From: Candidatus Nitrosopumilus sp.
Lineage (GTDB): Archaea; Thermoproteota; Nitrososphaeria; Nitrososphaerales; Nitrosopumilaceae
Direction of reading: 5' to 3'
Length of the DNA stretch: 34,162 bases
NCBI GenBank assembly: GCA_029861085.1
Contig: JAOUAE010000001.1
Coordinates: 1 to 34,162, forward strand
The notes below the pieces were generated by a model. The model had not been told where the DNA came from and made no database searches. It saw only the letters and a program-made list of their open reading frames with translations. A program made the translations under genes and the position numbers. Positions 17,756 to 26,750 of this stretch are shown here, one piece after another (positions within the stretch are counted from its first letter, which is position 1; the number at the start of each line of letters is the position of its first letter).

Positions 17756-18090
17756 TTGTATTGATTAGTATTTTCAAAAATTGTTAAAATAAAACACGTC
17801 TTGAATTTTAATCAAAAAGGGTTGAAAAAGTGATCCTTTTCCAATTTTTTGTAAATTTGAGCCTATAATTTAAAAATTATTTTTGAAAACTAAATTTATT
17901 TGATATTTCGTTGATCTTTTATTTCAATTTGTTTATTTTAAACAAGTTTCAATGTTTGTCGACATACCTAAATTTGTCCTAACTGCTACATGCACTAATA
18001 CTATTTTCGTCAAATACACCTTATTGTAAGTTTTTTAATTTGATAAAAAATAAGAGAATGATTTTATTCCAATAATGAATAGTTTGTATC
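17756..18090. other. Intergenic, nothing recognised
   Basis: AT-rich, without a protein-like frame. AT-rich hexamers just before 18091 could serve as promoter for the next gene. Confidence 0.35.
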
Positions 18091-18627
18091 ATGAGCGAGA
18101 ATGTTGTTTATAGTTGGACGCCTGATTTTTATCTCAAGTGGTCTGATTTTAAAGCCGAATCAAACCCTGCAATTTTTGAAGATTCTCACAGTGTAATAAA
18201 ATATCAATTTACATGGATTTTAAATTCTGATATGATCAATGATCAAATTATGTTCTTGATTGAAGACATTCAGCTTGTTGTAGAATTTAATCCTCTTTTA
18301 TCTTGGGTTAGGCATTCTGAATCAAATGATAATCTACTAAAACATGAACAGGGAAATTTTGATTTAGCTGAGCTAGTTAAACGTGAAAATCTTAAAAAAT
18401 TACAAGATATATTTTATTCAAAACATTTTCCTACAAGAGGACAAAATGATGAACAAAGAAAACAGTTTGCAAAAGAAGATTCTGGAAAGATGATTGTAGG
18501 TGAAGTCAATAAATTACAACAATTGTATGATAAAAAACGCCTCAAATATCAGGATGAAACCAATTATGGTCAAAATGCATCAAAACAATCCGAGTATGAT
18601 TTAATTTTTAAAGAATTAAGATCATAA
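18091..18627 (+). CDS. DUF922-like protein with altered HExxH motif
   Basis: 178 residues. LKWSDFKAESNPA near the N-terminus and LLKHEQGNFDLAEL at 82-95 match the two hallmark blocks of DUF922-type putative zinc peptidases, where the second reads HExxHFD. Here H85, E86 and D91 remain but the second histidine is N89, so zinc binding and peptidase activity are probably weakened or lost. No signal peptide is visible. The C-terminal third is charged and helical. Family call is by motif; loss of activity is inference. Confidence 0.65.
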   Translation: MSENVVYSWTPDFYLKWSDFKAESNPAIFEDSHSVIKYQFTWILNSDMINDQIMFLIEDIQLVVEFNPLLSWVRHSESNDNLLKHEQGNFDLAELVKRENLKKLQDIFYSKHFPTRGQNDEQRKQFAKEDSGKMIVGEVNKLQQLYDKKRLKYQDETNYGQNASKQSEYDLIFKELRS

Positions 18628-18741
18628 TTTATTTCGCTGAATAGCTTGATTTGTATTATGTCTATTTTTACGTCTATTTGTAAAATCTGTAAGTCTTTTT
18701 GAATTCAAGTGAGATAAATTGTCTGAATTTAAACTAGGCTT

Positions 18742-18822
18742 ATGGAAAACAAATGGGATGTGCAGAAAAACAAAATAAGTCCTTGCAATTTTTGTATATT
18801 AGATCCTTCTAGTGATGTCTAG
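18742..18822 (+). CDS. Possible 26-residue CxxC peptide
   Basis: ATG frame containing CNFC followed by a short acidic tail. It overlaps the convergent gene at 18819 by four bases. Too short to be sure. Confidence 0.25.
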   Translation: MENKWDVQKNKISPCNFCILDPSSDV

Positions 18823-19085
18823 GTTCTATTTTCAATAATTTTATTTTCAGGAATTGAATTTATGTAATTTACTAAACTTCTATAGTATTTTAAATGAAAA
18901 TTTAAATCATTAATTTCGGTTTGTTTTAATTCTTCAAGCTCTGGACCAAAATCACTTTTGTTTGATTCAATATGGTTTAATGTATTATCATTTACTTCAA
19001 TCATATGAAAAAGACTGTGTAGTACTTCTCCCTTTGTAAGGGTTTTATCGCATGATTTTTTTAGCAATGCCTCTACCCAATCCAT
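18819..19085 (-). CDS. Hypothetical helical protein, 88 aa
   Basis: Helical throughout, one cysteine, several HxxE-type residues; no motif recognised. Start ATG with AT-rich DNA upstream. Length and composition support a real gene. Confidence 0.6.
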   Translation of the reverse strand: MDWVEALLKKSCDKTLTKGEVLHSLFHMIEVNDNTLNHIESNKSDFGPELEELKQTEINDLNFHLKYYRSLVNYINSIPENKIIENRT

Positions 19086-19173
19086 GTTTATTTTGAAAAT
19101 AATTGTTATATCCCCTCCAGAATTTGAATTCTTTAGACTTGTACTCTATTTTTTTTAATCTGAAATGGAATGA

Positions 19174-19320
19174 TTATTTCTTTTTTTCCTGTTTTTTCCT
19201 GTCCATAATTTCTTTATTTCTTTCAATGTCTGAATGAACCTCTACATGCTCATAAAGTTCATCTTTTGAATCAAATAATTGTTCACAGTAATAGCACTGA
19301 TGCATATCTGAATAATACAT
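19174..19320 (-). CDS. C2H2 zinc-finger mini-protein (48 aa)
   Basis: A textbook single finger: C-x2-C-x12-H-x3-H in CYYCEQLFDSKDELYEHVEVH-like form (residues about 9-29), followed by a very basic tail (RKKQEKKK). Such one-finger proteins are frequent in this archaeal group and probably bind DNA, but the target is unknown. Confidence 0.7.
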   Translation of the reverse strand: MYYSDMHQCYYCEQLFDSKDELYEHVEVHSDIERNKEIMDRKKQEKKK

Positions 19321-19444
19321 ATCTTAGATAAATTACTTTTCTTATAATTCGTAAAACTTGTTCCTAATAATAAAATATGATGTTTGGAGTATGCCCTGTC
19401 TGTTCCTAAAAAATAAAATAAAATGGAAAATAATCTATTTTAGA

Positions 19445-19684
19445 TTATTTTCCAGCTTCTGCTCTAATTTTTGCTGACAGTTCTGCATAAGGATCTTCAT
19501 GCCACTGTTCCTTGTTTAATTCAACCATCCCTAATTCTGAAGAGAAGGCTCCTTGTTCAGCTGCTGGTGCTAATTCAGATCCTTCTTGGAGATAATTTTG
19601 TTGGTTATCGTGTGCATAGACCATAATTCCGACCATTGCTGCAACACCAACTGCTATCCCCGCGATTATCATTGCGTTTGACAT
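19445..19684 (-). CDS. Membrane-anchored small protein (79 aa)
   Basis: One N-terminal hydrophobic helix (about residues 4-24), then an acidic soluble part with WHEDPYAELSAKIRAEAG at the end. Likely an inside-to-outside single-span anchor with an extracellular tail. No family recognised. Confidence 0.65.
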   Translation of the reverse strand: MSNAMIIAGIAVGVAAMVGIMVYAHDNQQNYLQEGSELAPAAEQGAFSSELGMVELNKEQWHEDPYAELSAKIRAEAGK

Positions 19685-19746
19685 GCCATGATTCAGAATT
19701 TTTTATATTAATCCAGTATGTATACAATGCATTGCAGTGCACCAAA

Positions 19747-20064
19747 TTAATGGGTTTCTAACTCTATTTTGGAATTACATATAGGTAATTTTCCTGATTC
19801 ATTTTTGAATTGCTCAATTAATTGTAACTGCAGTTCTTTTGGATTTTCGGCAAATACTCTTTGGTAAAATGAAGTTTTTTGTTTACATTCATTTCCTTCA
19901 AACTCTGTATCAACATATGTTTCAAATGTCTTTTCCAGACTGTCTGTTTCTCCGATGTAAATTGGATCTCTGTTTCTATTATAAAGCACATAGACTCCTG
20001 AATTAGGCTTTACAAATTTGGCACTATCTACCCAAACTCTCATCTTATCTTCTAATAATTCCAT
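19747..20064 (-). CDS. GIY-YIG domain protein
   Basis: About 105 residues from the ATG at 20064, preferred because TTTAATAT lies about 24 bases upstream (leaderless spacing); the frame stays open to 20130. GVYVLYNRNRDPIYIGET contains both halves of the GIY-YIG signature. The arginine usually found after YIG on the following helix is not evident (DSLEKTFETY), so nuclease activity is uncertain. Family members cut or bind DNA. It diverges from the XPD-like helicase gene. Confidence 0.7.
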   Translation of the reverse strand: MELLEDKMRVWVDSAKFVKPNSGVYVLYNRNRDPIYIGETDSLEKTFETYVDTEFEGNECKQKTSFYQRVFAENPKELQLQLIEQFKNESGKLPICNSKIELETH

Positions 20065-20151
20065 ACTATTACCTAATATCACTGATATTAAACTAGATTG
20101 CAAAGATGATGATATCAAAAGAACCTCCATGCTTTTAATATTGAGAACAAA

Positions 20152-20158
20152 GAGGTGA
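20152..20158 (+). promoter_or_regulatory. Strong ribosome-binding site for the XPD-like gene
   Basis: GAGGTGA lies four bases before the in-frame CTG at 20163. In a genome where most starts appear leaderless, this site argues for initiation here rather than at the TTG 108 bases downstream. Confidence 0.45.
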
Positions 20159-20162
20159 AATC

Positions 20163-21842
20163 CTGTCTATTCTAGAAAGTTTTCCAGATCAATTTACCCC
20201 TAGAGAAATACAAAAAGAGATTATCTTTGAAATCGAAGAGAAATTAAAATCAGGATATAAAAAAATTATTTTGTGTGCTCCCACTGGCGTTGGAAAATCC
20301 CTTGTTGGTGCAACTATTTCTAGTTATTTTGATAGCTCCTTTACAGTTACTGCATCTAAACATCTTCAAGATCAATACATCAAGGACATACCATTTCTAA
20401 AGCCTGTTAAAGGAAAGCAAAATTTTCCTTGTCTTAAGTTAATGGCTGCTGAAAAAGTAGATAATTCAAGAAGGGCAACGAGATGGGGTCTGACATGCGA
20501 TAAGGGACAGTGTCAGGAAAGAGTATCTAAAAATGGAAAAGAAATTTTTGAAGTGTGTAGATTCAAACCTACAATTAAACAAGTTGAAGAAAATACGGCA
20601 GATTCCCAGTCTTGTCACTATTATATGCAAAAATATGATGCCCTTGTTTCAAAGCATTCGTTATGGAATTATCACGCATTTTTTACAATAATGAAATTCA
20701 ACAAAAAACTTTTTGAAGAATATTTGGATAGAAAAGTAACTATATTTGATGAGGCTCATAAGATTGAAGATCAAATAATTCAATTTGTGGGATTTGATAT
20801 TTTCAGTGGGCAAGTTGATGAGTGCAATCTTAATTTGGACAAATACAATTTTACAGATTTGGATTCCATGATTCAGCTAACTGATGATATGGCTTATTCG
20901 TATGCGAAAAAAATCAAAGACATCAAAGAAAGTTCTGCATTTCAAAATGATCCTGATTATGAATTGATTACAGGATTAGAGCGACGTCATGATAGATCTG
21001 CCCAAGCAAAAATAGACATTATGGCTGACAAAGATAACTTTGTTGTAAATAATCCCGTTAAAGACTTGAATGGAAATTTTAGAACTGTTTCTGTAAAACC
21101 TATTGATGTTTCAAAATTTGCAAACACTTTTTTTGAAACTGAATATCAAATTTTTATGTCTGCAACAATTGACAAATCCAGTTTTTGTGAGAATATGGGA
21201 TTGCAAAAGGATGATGTTGCATTTGTTGATACGGTAAAGTCTCCTTTTCCTATTGAAAATAGGACAATTGATTTTCTGAATATTCGACGACTTAGCTATG
21301 GGTCAACTGAAGAAGATGAGCTTGAAGTAATCAAAACCATTGACAGAATAATGAATGAACATTCAGATGAACGTGGGTTGATTTTAACTTCTTCTATTTC
21401 CAGATGCCAGAAAATTTTACGATACCTTTCTCCTAAAAACACTCAAAGGATTAGAATTTGTCACAGTAGAAACCAAGATGGAAAAACTCAAGATGAGATA
21501 ATTTCTGAACATGTGGCTGATCCCACTGGTGTTCTACTTTCCTCTTCACTTTGGGAGGGTGTTGATTTGAAAGATGATTTGTCTAGGTTTCAGATCATTG
21601 CAAAGGTTCCATATCCAAATTATACTGAAAAGAGAACAAAGGCCAAGATGAGCAAATTTCCTACATGGTACACTTCTCAAACTTTGACAAAATTACTACA
21701 AGGATTTGGCCGTTCAATTAGAAGTGACGGTGACTGGGCAAAAACATATGTTTTGGACACTGCCGCAAACAATGTATTTTTTAAGGGGCAACAAATGATT
21801 CCAAGGGCATATTATGACGTTTTAGGAATGGACAACCAATAA
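20163..21842 (+). CDS. XPD/DinG-like Fe-S superfamily 2 DNA helicase, non-canonical start
   Basis: About 559 residues. Motifs: Walker A APTGVGKS, motif II DEAH, MSATI, LLSSSLWEGVDL and LLQGFGRSIRS. Between motifs I and II lie cysteines in FPCLK, TCDKGQC, VCRFK and SQSC, suited to the [4Fe-4S] cluster of XPD/Rad3/DinG 5'-3' helicases, which unwind damaged or branched DNA. The first standard start (TTG, 20271) falls at the Walker A strand and would remove conserved N-terminal sequence. In the open frame from 20145 there is no ATG, GTG or TTG; a GAGGTGA ribosome-binding site (20152-20158) precedes CTG at 20163, with ATT at 20169 an alternative. Function is sure; start is inferred. Confidence 0.85.
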   Translation: MSILESFPDQFTPREIQKEIIFEIEEKLKSGYKKIILCAPTGVGKSLVGATISSYFDSSFTVTASKHLQDQYIKDIPFLKPVKGKQNFPCLKLMAAEKVDNSRRATRWGLTCDKGQCQERVSKNGKEIFEVCRFKPTIKQVEENTADSQSCHYYMQKYDALVSKHSLWNYHAFFTIMKFNKKLFEEYLDRKVTIFDEAHKIEDQIIQFVGFDIFSGQVDECNLNLDKYNFTDLDSMIQLTDDMAYSYAKKIKDIKESSAFQNDPDYELITGLERRHDRSAQAKIDIMADKDNFVVNNPVKDLNGNFRTVSVKPIDVSKFANTFFETEYQIFMSATIDKSSFCENMGLQKDDVAFVDTVKSPFPIENRTIDFLNIRRLSYGSTEEDELEVIKTIDRIMNEHSDERGLILTSSISRCQKILRYLSPKNTQRIRICHSRNQDGKTQDEIISEHVADPTGVLLSSSLWEGVDLKDDLSRFQIIAKVPYPNYTEKRTKAKMSKFPTWYTSQTLTKLLQGFGRSIRSDGDWAKTYVLDTAANNVFFKGQQMIPRAYYDVLGMDNQ

Positions 21843-21858
21843 TCTTTTTTTAAAATAG

Positions 21859-22062
21859 CTATCTTCTTGAACAGCCACATTTTACATAAACCATCTTGAA
21901 TTCGCCGTTTGTTTTGATATTGTGAGACATTGGTTTTCGACACTGCTGACATTCGTTAAATCCAAAATATTCTTCGACTTGGATCATGTTATACTCCCAT
22001 GACTTTTTACCTTCGTTCCAGGAGACTGAATTAATTTCAGTTGGGGTATCCATTATACTCAT
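21859..22062 (-). CDS. Zinc-binding small protein (67 aa)
   Basis: CQQCRKPM and, near the C-terminus, KCGC, with a basic end (CSRR): four cysteines for one zinc ion. Two early methionines are possible starts. It converges with the helicase gene (16-base gap). No named family. Confidence 0.6.
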   Translation of the reverse strand: MSIMDTPTEINSVSWNEGKKSWEYNMIQVEEYFGFNECQQCRKPMSHNIKTNGEFKMVYVKCGCSRR

Positions 22063-22098
22063 TGTGGAATTAAATTCATTAATTAATTTTTAAATTTT

Positions 22099-22347
22099 TT
22101 ATGGATTGAGATTTTTGAAATCCAAACATTTTGTATCAAATTTGTTTAAATATTGTTTGGCATTAATTTGAGAGTCTGTCACGTATAATTCACAGGTTTC
22201 AGAATCGATAAGCGTACTTGTATTGTCATTACTCATGAATTGTAATGTAAGAATGGCCACAAGCACAATTATTACAATGATTGCAAACTTGCTTGAATAG
22301 ATATCCATGTCTTTTTCTAATATAATTTTGAACTTAAGTTTAATCAT
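22099..22347 (-). CDS. Membrane-anchored small protein (69-82 aa)
   Basis: A hydrophobic helix (FAIIVIIVLVAILTLQF) follows a basic N-terminus; the outside part has two cysteines about 24 residues apart that could form a disulfide. ATG at 22308 (MDIYSSK) is an alternative start giving a tidier anchor. Unknown function. Confidence 0.6.
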   Translation of the reverse strand: MIKLKFKIILEKDMDIYSSKFAIIVIIVLVAILTLQFMSNDNTSTLIDSETCELYVTDSQINAKQYLNKFDTKCLDFKNLNP

Positions 22348-22498
22348 GTTGTAAAAAAGCAGTGTGTGATAACAATATCGAAAATTACCTTTTATCGACA
22401 GCCATCATTTTAGAAGTGCAATTTTATTTTTCTTTCGTATCATCTATGAAAACAATTTCATATCATGATCATTCTTCTCGTAGGAAAATTGTCTATTT

Positions 22499-24172
22499 CT
22501 ACGGATTTGCAGTAGTGATTGCACCTTGTGCTGCAGATCCTACCAGTGTTGCAAATTTTGCAAGTGCTCCAGATGTATAGTTTGGTTTAGGTTTGCTCCA
22601 TTGTTTTCTTCTATTTTCTAATTCTTCTTCAGATACGTGAAGATCAAGTACATTCGTTTCAGTGTCAATTGTTATCTCATCTCCATCTTTTACTAGGGCA
22701 ATTGGACCTCCAACATATGCTTCAGGTGCCACATGACCCACCATGAATCCACGTGTACCTCCTGAGAATCGTCCATCAGTTACCATTGCAACTTTTTTGC
22801 CTAATCCTTGACCTACAAGTGCAGCAGTTGTGGCTAACATCTCTCTCATTCCAGGACCTCCTTTTGGCCCTTCATATCTGATTACCACAACATCCCCCTC
22901 ATCAACCTCGCCTTTGGATACCGCATCAAATGCATATTCTTCTCTATCATACACACGAGCTTTTCCGGTAAATTTTGTCATTTCTACTCCGGCTGTTTTG
23001 ATTACTGCCCCTTCTGGTGCTAGGCTTCCTTTGAGAACTACTGCGGTGCCAACTATGTGAAGTGGGTTTTCAATTGATCTTACAATGTGTTGTTCTACTT
23101 GAGGCATCTTCATTGAATCGAGATTTTCTTTAATTGTTTTACCTGTAACTGTAATACAGTTTTCATTGAGCAATCCTTTGCCAAGTAATTTTTTTAAAAC
23201 AAATGGAATTCCGCCAATTTTGTCAAGTGAATTCATGACATAGTTTCCCCCTGGTTTCATATCTGCTAGATGGGGGGTTTTTTTTCTTATTCTTTCAAAA
23301 TCATCATATGTTAATTTGATATCCACTTCATTTGCAAGTGCAAGTAGGTGTAGAATTCCGTTAGTTGATCCTCCGACAGAATTTAGCATCATTATTGCAT
23401 TTTCAAAGGCTTCAAAAGTTAAGATTTCTTTTGGTCTGATATTCATCTCTAATAATTTGGCACATGCAACTCCTGTATCGTATACCATTTCTTCTCTTCT
23501 ATCGTCTTCTGCTGGGGGGCTAGCACTTCCTGGTAATGCAAGACCTATTGCTTCAGAAATTGATGCCATTGTGTTTGCCGTAAACATTCCTCCACAGGAT
23601 CCTGCATTTGGACATGCCGTATTTTCAATATTTTTTAACGCTTCAAGGGATAGTTCTCCTGCATCATATGCGCCCACTGCTTCATAGACATCAACTACTG
23701 TCAATTCTTTACCGTCTAACATGCCTGGCATGATTGTTCCTCCGTATACAAATACTGATGGTATGTTTAGTCTGGCCATTGCCATCATTGTTCCGGGTAA
23801 GCTTTTGTCACAGCCTGCAATGCCTACAAGCGCATCATATTGATGTGCTCTAACCATTAATTCAATTGAATCTGCAATGACTTCACGAGAAACTAGTGAT
23901 GATTTCATTCCTTCATGTCCCATTGCAATTCCATCACTTACTGCGATTGTTGAAAATTCTCTAGGTGTTGCGCCTGCATCTGAGACTCCTGCCTTAGCTT
24001 TGAGAGCTAATTTTGGAAGGTGGATGTTGCATGGTGTTGCCTCATTTCCTGTGTGACACACACCGATAAATTGTTTAGATAGATCATCGTCATTTAGTCC
24101 CATTGCTTTGTACATTGCTCTATGTGGTGATCGAGCTGTTCCTTCTACTACATTTCTACTGGAAATTTCCAT
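22499..24172 (-). CDS. ilvD: Dihydroxy-acid dehydratase
   Basis: Dehydrates 2,3-dihydroxy-isovalerate and its homologue in valine and isoleucine synthesis. 557 residues, full length. The Fe-S cluster cysteines C48 (TPCN), C121 (GCDKS) and C193 (GSCGG) are present with the usual spacing, plus [17 protein letters not shown] and the C-terminal [14 protein letters not shown] block. Cytoplasmic. A TATA-like element (AATTATAG on the minus strand, 24193-24200) is about 25 bases before the ATG, and a palindrome overlaps its upstream side. It stands alone: no other ilv or leu genes are near. Confidence 0.98.
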   Translation of the reverse strand: MEISSRNVVEGTARSPHRAMYKAMGLNDDDLSKQFIGVCHTGNEATPCNIHLPKLALKAKAGVSDAGATPREFSTIAVSDGIAMGHEGMKSSLVSREVIADSIELMVRAHQYDALVGIAGCDKSLPGTMMAMARLNIPSVFVYGGTIMPGMLDGKELTVVDVYEAVGAYDAGELSLEALKNIENTACPNAGSCGGMFTANTMASISEAIGLALPGSASPPAEDDRREEMVYDTGVACAKLLEMNIRPKEILTFEAFENAIMMLNSVGGSTNGILHLLALANEVDIKLTYDDFERIRKKTPHLADMKPGGNYVMNSLDKIGGIPFVLKKLLGKGLLNENCITVTGKTIKENLDSMKMPQVEQHIVRSIENPLHIVGTAVVLKGSLAPEGAVIKTAGVEMTKFTGKARVYDREEYAFDAVSKGEVDEGDVVVIRYEGPKGGPGMREMLATTAALVGQGLGKKVAMVTDGRFSGGTRGFMVGHVAPEAYVGGPIALVKDGDEITIDTETNVLDLHVSEEELENRRKQWSKPKPNYTSGALAKFATLVGSAAQGAITTANP

Positions 24173-24197
24173 GACATGTGATTTTCAGATTGCTATA

Positions 24198-24223
24198 ATT
24201 TAGACTTTCTCTAGAGTCTAAAT
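24198..24223. promoter_or_regulatory. Palindrome in the ilvD promoter
   Basis: ATTTAGACT (24198-24206) and AGTCTAAAT (24215-24223) are perfect 9-bp inverted arms with an eight-base spacer; TATAA and TTATA on the outside extend the symmetry. It abuts the probable ilvD TATA box, the classical place for a repressor site. It differs in sequence from the trpE dyad. Confidence 0.5.
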
Positions 24224-24381
24224 GTTATAATTTAATTCGATTAGGAGAAATGATTTCAAATGTCTAGTCTGAAAATACTCCGAACAAAGAAAACATCTCA
24301 AGAGAAAACAAAGACAAAGAAACAAGGGACTTAGGCTAGTATTTTCAAATCCGTCCAGAATTTTGAAAACTTTTGCATAGA

Positions 24382-24606
24382 AAAGCATGGGAAAAACAAA
24401 AAGAAACTGAGCAATTTATGCCTATTTTTATGATGATTTGAGCAAAAGAAACAAGATATCCTAGATATTTTCTGGCTAAAAGACTAACCACTAGAGGATA
24501 TTGAGAATCTACCTTCACAAGAGGTGATTGCTGAAGAAATTAAGGATTCTTGGAATCTGCATTGGATTAGATAGATGAATTGATTGTTAATCTCAATAAA
24601 AAATAA
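24382..24606 (+). pseudogene. Decayed C-terminus of a type I restriction-modification HsdM
   Basis: Fragments in shifted frames read in order FYDDLSKRNK, DILDIFWLKD, PLEDIENLPSQEVIAEEIKD, LESALD and IDELIVNLNKK. Together they match the typical end of type I DNA methyltransferase subunits (a ...LDIFWLKD.SLED..NLP...IA.EI pattern). Two in-frame stops (TAA after LKD; TAG after LESALD) and at least two frameshifts break it. The catalytic part, HsdS and HsdR are absent here, so only a relic remains. The motif match is from memory; decay is seen directly. Confidence 0.65.
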
Positions 24607-24641
24607 TCCAATCTCAATTTTAGTACTAAAAAATGTAAGTC

Positions 24642-24722
24642 ATGTCAAAAAAGAAATGGCTTTTGAAGAGGTGGATGCATTACCTAATTCATACAAAGAA
24701 GGATTCTGAAAAAAGAGATTAA
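24642..24722 (+). CDS. Possible 26-residue basic peptide
   Basis: ATG frame rich in K, W and H. An overlapping frame reads AFEEVDALPNSYKEGF to a stop and looks equally protein-like, so this stretch may be another relic rather than a working gene. Confidence 0.2.
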   Translation: MSKKKWLLKRWMHYLIHTKKDSEKRD

Positions 24723-24749
24723 TAATCTTCACATCCAACAAATTTATCG

Positions 24750-24968
24750 CTATTCATAACCAATAGTTCTCATGCCCACACAAGGCTTGTTTCCTTTGCT
24801 CCAACATTTACAAGAACAAGAAACAGCTTTTCCGCTTTTCAAGTCTTTAACGACTTTGTGAAAAACTCCCTCTCTGATTTTAGATTCAATCGATATTGCT
24901 TCATATCTATCAGGCTCTTGATCCGACTCTGCCAATAGAATTAGATAATTTTTCGGGTAGATTAGCAT
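24750..24968 (-). CDS. Cysteine-containing small protein (72 aa)
   Basis: Mixed alpha/beta N-terminal part, then SCSCKCWSKGNKPCVG: four cysteines within 13 residues, a plausible zinc or Fe site. No recognised family. Start ATG with an AT-rich upstream element. Confidence 0.6.
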   Translation of the reverse strand: MLIYPKNYLILLAESDQEPDRYEAISIESKIREGVFHKVVKDLKSGKAVSCSCKCWSKGNKPCVGMRTIGYE

Positions 24969-25033
24969 TGTTAAAATGAAAAAAGTGAGAAATAATCTCT
25001 ACAGCTAACAAGTGATGCGTTCTCTGCTTAAAA

Positions 25034-25192
25034 TCAAATATCTGAACTCTCAGTTTTTAATGCAAAATTCCCACATTTTGGGCACCTGTGCTTTTTCAAA
25101 AGTTCTTTATGAGTTTGCATACTTTTTTTAGAATACGTGATACGTTCCCCACAATCTTGACATACACCAGGTATGTCTCCTTTCGGAATCAT
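25034..25192 (-). CDS. Double-knuckle mini zinc protein (52 aa)
   Basis: CQDCGERI and CPKCGNF frame a histidine-containing basic helix (SMQTHKELLKKHR). One zinc ribbon with a helical insert is likely; DNA or RNA binding is a guess. Confidence 0.6.
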   Translation of the reverse strand: MIPKGDIPGVCQDCGERITYSKKSMQTHKELLKKHRCPKCGNFALKTESSDI

Positions 25193-25347
25193 GTCTTTTC
25201 CAATATTGCCATAGATATAATCCCATCAAATTTAGTCTAATCGTAAAAAATAAAGAAAAAGTAACGACAGGGCCGAATAATCACCTCTGTGCATCTATCA
25301 GATTGAAGAAATCAGAACCTTTTTCCATAAATCCACATCATACTATC

Positions 25348-26040
25348 ATGGCTTTCATCTATGGAATTGCAGATAGTGAAAGGAGTCTTCTGAACAAATT
25401 ACCCAATGAGGTTCATGATATTGATGATATGAGTAGGGTCAAAAAAGAATTTGAGGATAAGATTCAGAATGAAGGATCTGGTTTTTTTGCAGGTATAAGA
25501 AAATGGAATTACAAAAGACAAGTTAACAAGTTTGAGAAACCCGAAATCAGACTTTTTCATAAAGGGACTAGCGGTGAAAATCAAGTCATAGATGAATTAG
25601 CAAAGCTTGATGACAGTTTTCACATACTTTGTGGTGTAAGTATAGAATTACATTATTGGGTTACTTACAATGGACAAAAGAATCTAAAATCTGCTCAGAT
25701 GGATTTGGTTGTTGTTTGTCCAAAAGGTATCTTTATGATTGAAGTGAAAAATTGGAGTAATCGATTTGCCAATAATAATGATAGCTTTAGTCCCTATGAA
25801 CAAACTGAACGAGCTGGTCGAGTTCTATGGATTTCACTTCAAAAGGTGGCCAAAAATGTTCGTGTAACCAATATTTTATTGTCTATAAAGGGAAATTTAC
25901 CCTACAATCAAAACTACCGTTCAGTTTATGTTTCAAGCTTGGATAGAATTAACCAGTTTCTAGAAAAAAGACAAGATGAATTGAATGAAAAAGAAGTAGA
26001 AAAAATTGTAAAAAGCCTAAAAGGTTTTGTTACAAACTAA
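25348..26040 (+). CDS. NERD-domain (nuclease-related) protein
   Basis: 230 residues from the ATG at 25348; an upstream TTG at 25303 is less likely. After a helical N-terminus, GTSGENQVIDEL (G76, E77), AQMDLVVV (D119) and GIFMIEVKNW (E132, K134) give the NERD pattern, a PD-(D/E)XK-like core. NERD proteins are thought to process nucleic acids and often occur in accessory regions. It stands alone, between mini zinc genes and the HsdM relic, consistent with a mobile-defence neighbourhood. Nuclease activity is predicted only. Confidence 0.8.
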   Translation: MAFIYGIADSERSLLNKLPNEVHDIDDMSRVKKEFEDKIQNEGSGFFAGIRKWNYKRQVNKFEKPEIRLFHKGTSGENQVIDELAKLDDSFHILCGVSIELHYWVTYNGQKNLKSAQMDLVVVCPKGIFMIEVKNWSNRFANNNDSFSPYEQTERAGRVLWISLQKVAKNVRVTNILLSIKGNLPYNQNYRSVYVSSLDRINQFLEKRQDELNEKEVEKIVKSLKGFVTN

Positions 26041-26116
26041 TTATGTATCTATTAGTTTTAAAACAAATAACTCAGGACAGGGAAAGTTTGTTAAACTACA
26101 AGTTTTGAATTGAATT

Positions 26117-26275
26117 ATGGGATTCAAAAAAGGTATTCACAAGTGTGTAGAATGTGAGAAGAAAAAGCAAGAGGATCCTGATGATACAGGAATGTGTAGT
26201 AAATGCGGTGCAGCAGAAACTCGTCTTGAAAAAGCAATATACAAGGAATTACTCGACGAAGGAAGTTTTCCTTAA
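26117..26275 (+). CDS. Mini zinc-ribbon protein (52 aa)
   Basis: CVECEKKK and CSKCGAAE are two knuckles about 20 residues apart; the rest is a charged helix. ATG start, stop shortly before a gap of 75 bases. Confidence 0.6.
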   Translation: MGFKKGIHKCVECEKKKQEDPDDTGMCSKCGAAETRLEKAIYKELLDEGSFP

Positions 26276-26350
26276 GATTAAGAAAAGTAGTCTTGGACCT
26301 TAAACTAAAATCACAAGTCTCTTTGATATCTTAAAAGAGTAGAACACTTT

Positions 26351-26527
26351 ATGACTATCTCAGATAAAGAAAATGGAATGATCAACACCATCGCCCTTTA
26401 TTTTACGGAAGGATTTTCATCCGAAATTGAACCCTTCCAGTTGTTACTTGGAGCAAGTATTGGAATCGTTGCAGTTGTAATCTTAATTAAGAAAATTAAT
26501 ACAGGAGAAATCAGAAATGACTCTTGA
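26351..26527 (+). CDS. Single-span membrane protein (58 aa)
   Basis: A polar N-terminal 30 residues, a hydrophobic helix (LLLGASIGIVAVVILI), then a lysine-rich cytoplasmic-type end. No motif recognised. Confidence 0.5.
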   Translation: MTISDKENGMINTIALYFTEGFSSEIEPFQLLLGASIGIVAVVILIKKINTGEIRNDS

Positions 26528-26543
26528 AATTATAGTATTTACA

Positions 26544-26675
26544 CTACAATTCAGACTTCAGTAAACGATATTGATTAATTCTAATTTTTTTCATGCCTAA
26601 TTTATCTAATAAAGGGACTTCGAGATTATTTATCAAATTGGGAATTCCTTTTGTGTCTATTTCAATGTGTGTCAT
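26544..26675 (-). CDS. Hypothetical peptide (43 aa)
   Basis: ATG frame with ordinary composition (IEIDTKGIPNLINN, then a basic C-terminal half). It converges with the 26351 gene. Coding is plausible; family unknown. Confidence 0.35.
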   Translation of the reverse strand: MTHIEIDTKGIPNLINNLEVPLLDKLGMKKIRINQYRLLKSEL

Positions 26676-26750
26676 GGGAAATTTGTTGATAAGGATCGAA
26701 CTAAAAATCAAACGTTATTAAAAATCATCGTTTTAATTCAAAATAATCCC

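Noticed and set aside
20271..20273. TTG at 20271 as the start of the XPD-like helicase
   Set aside because: It would begin at the Walker A strand and cut off conserved upstream sequence.
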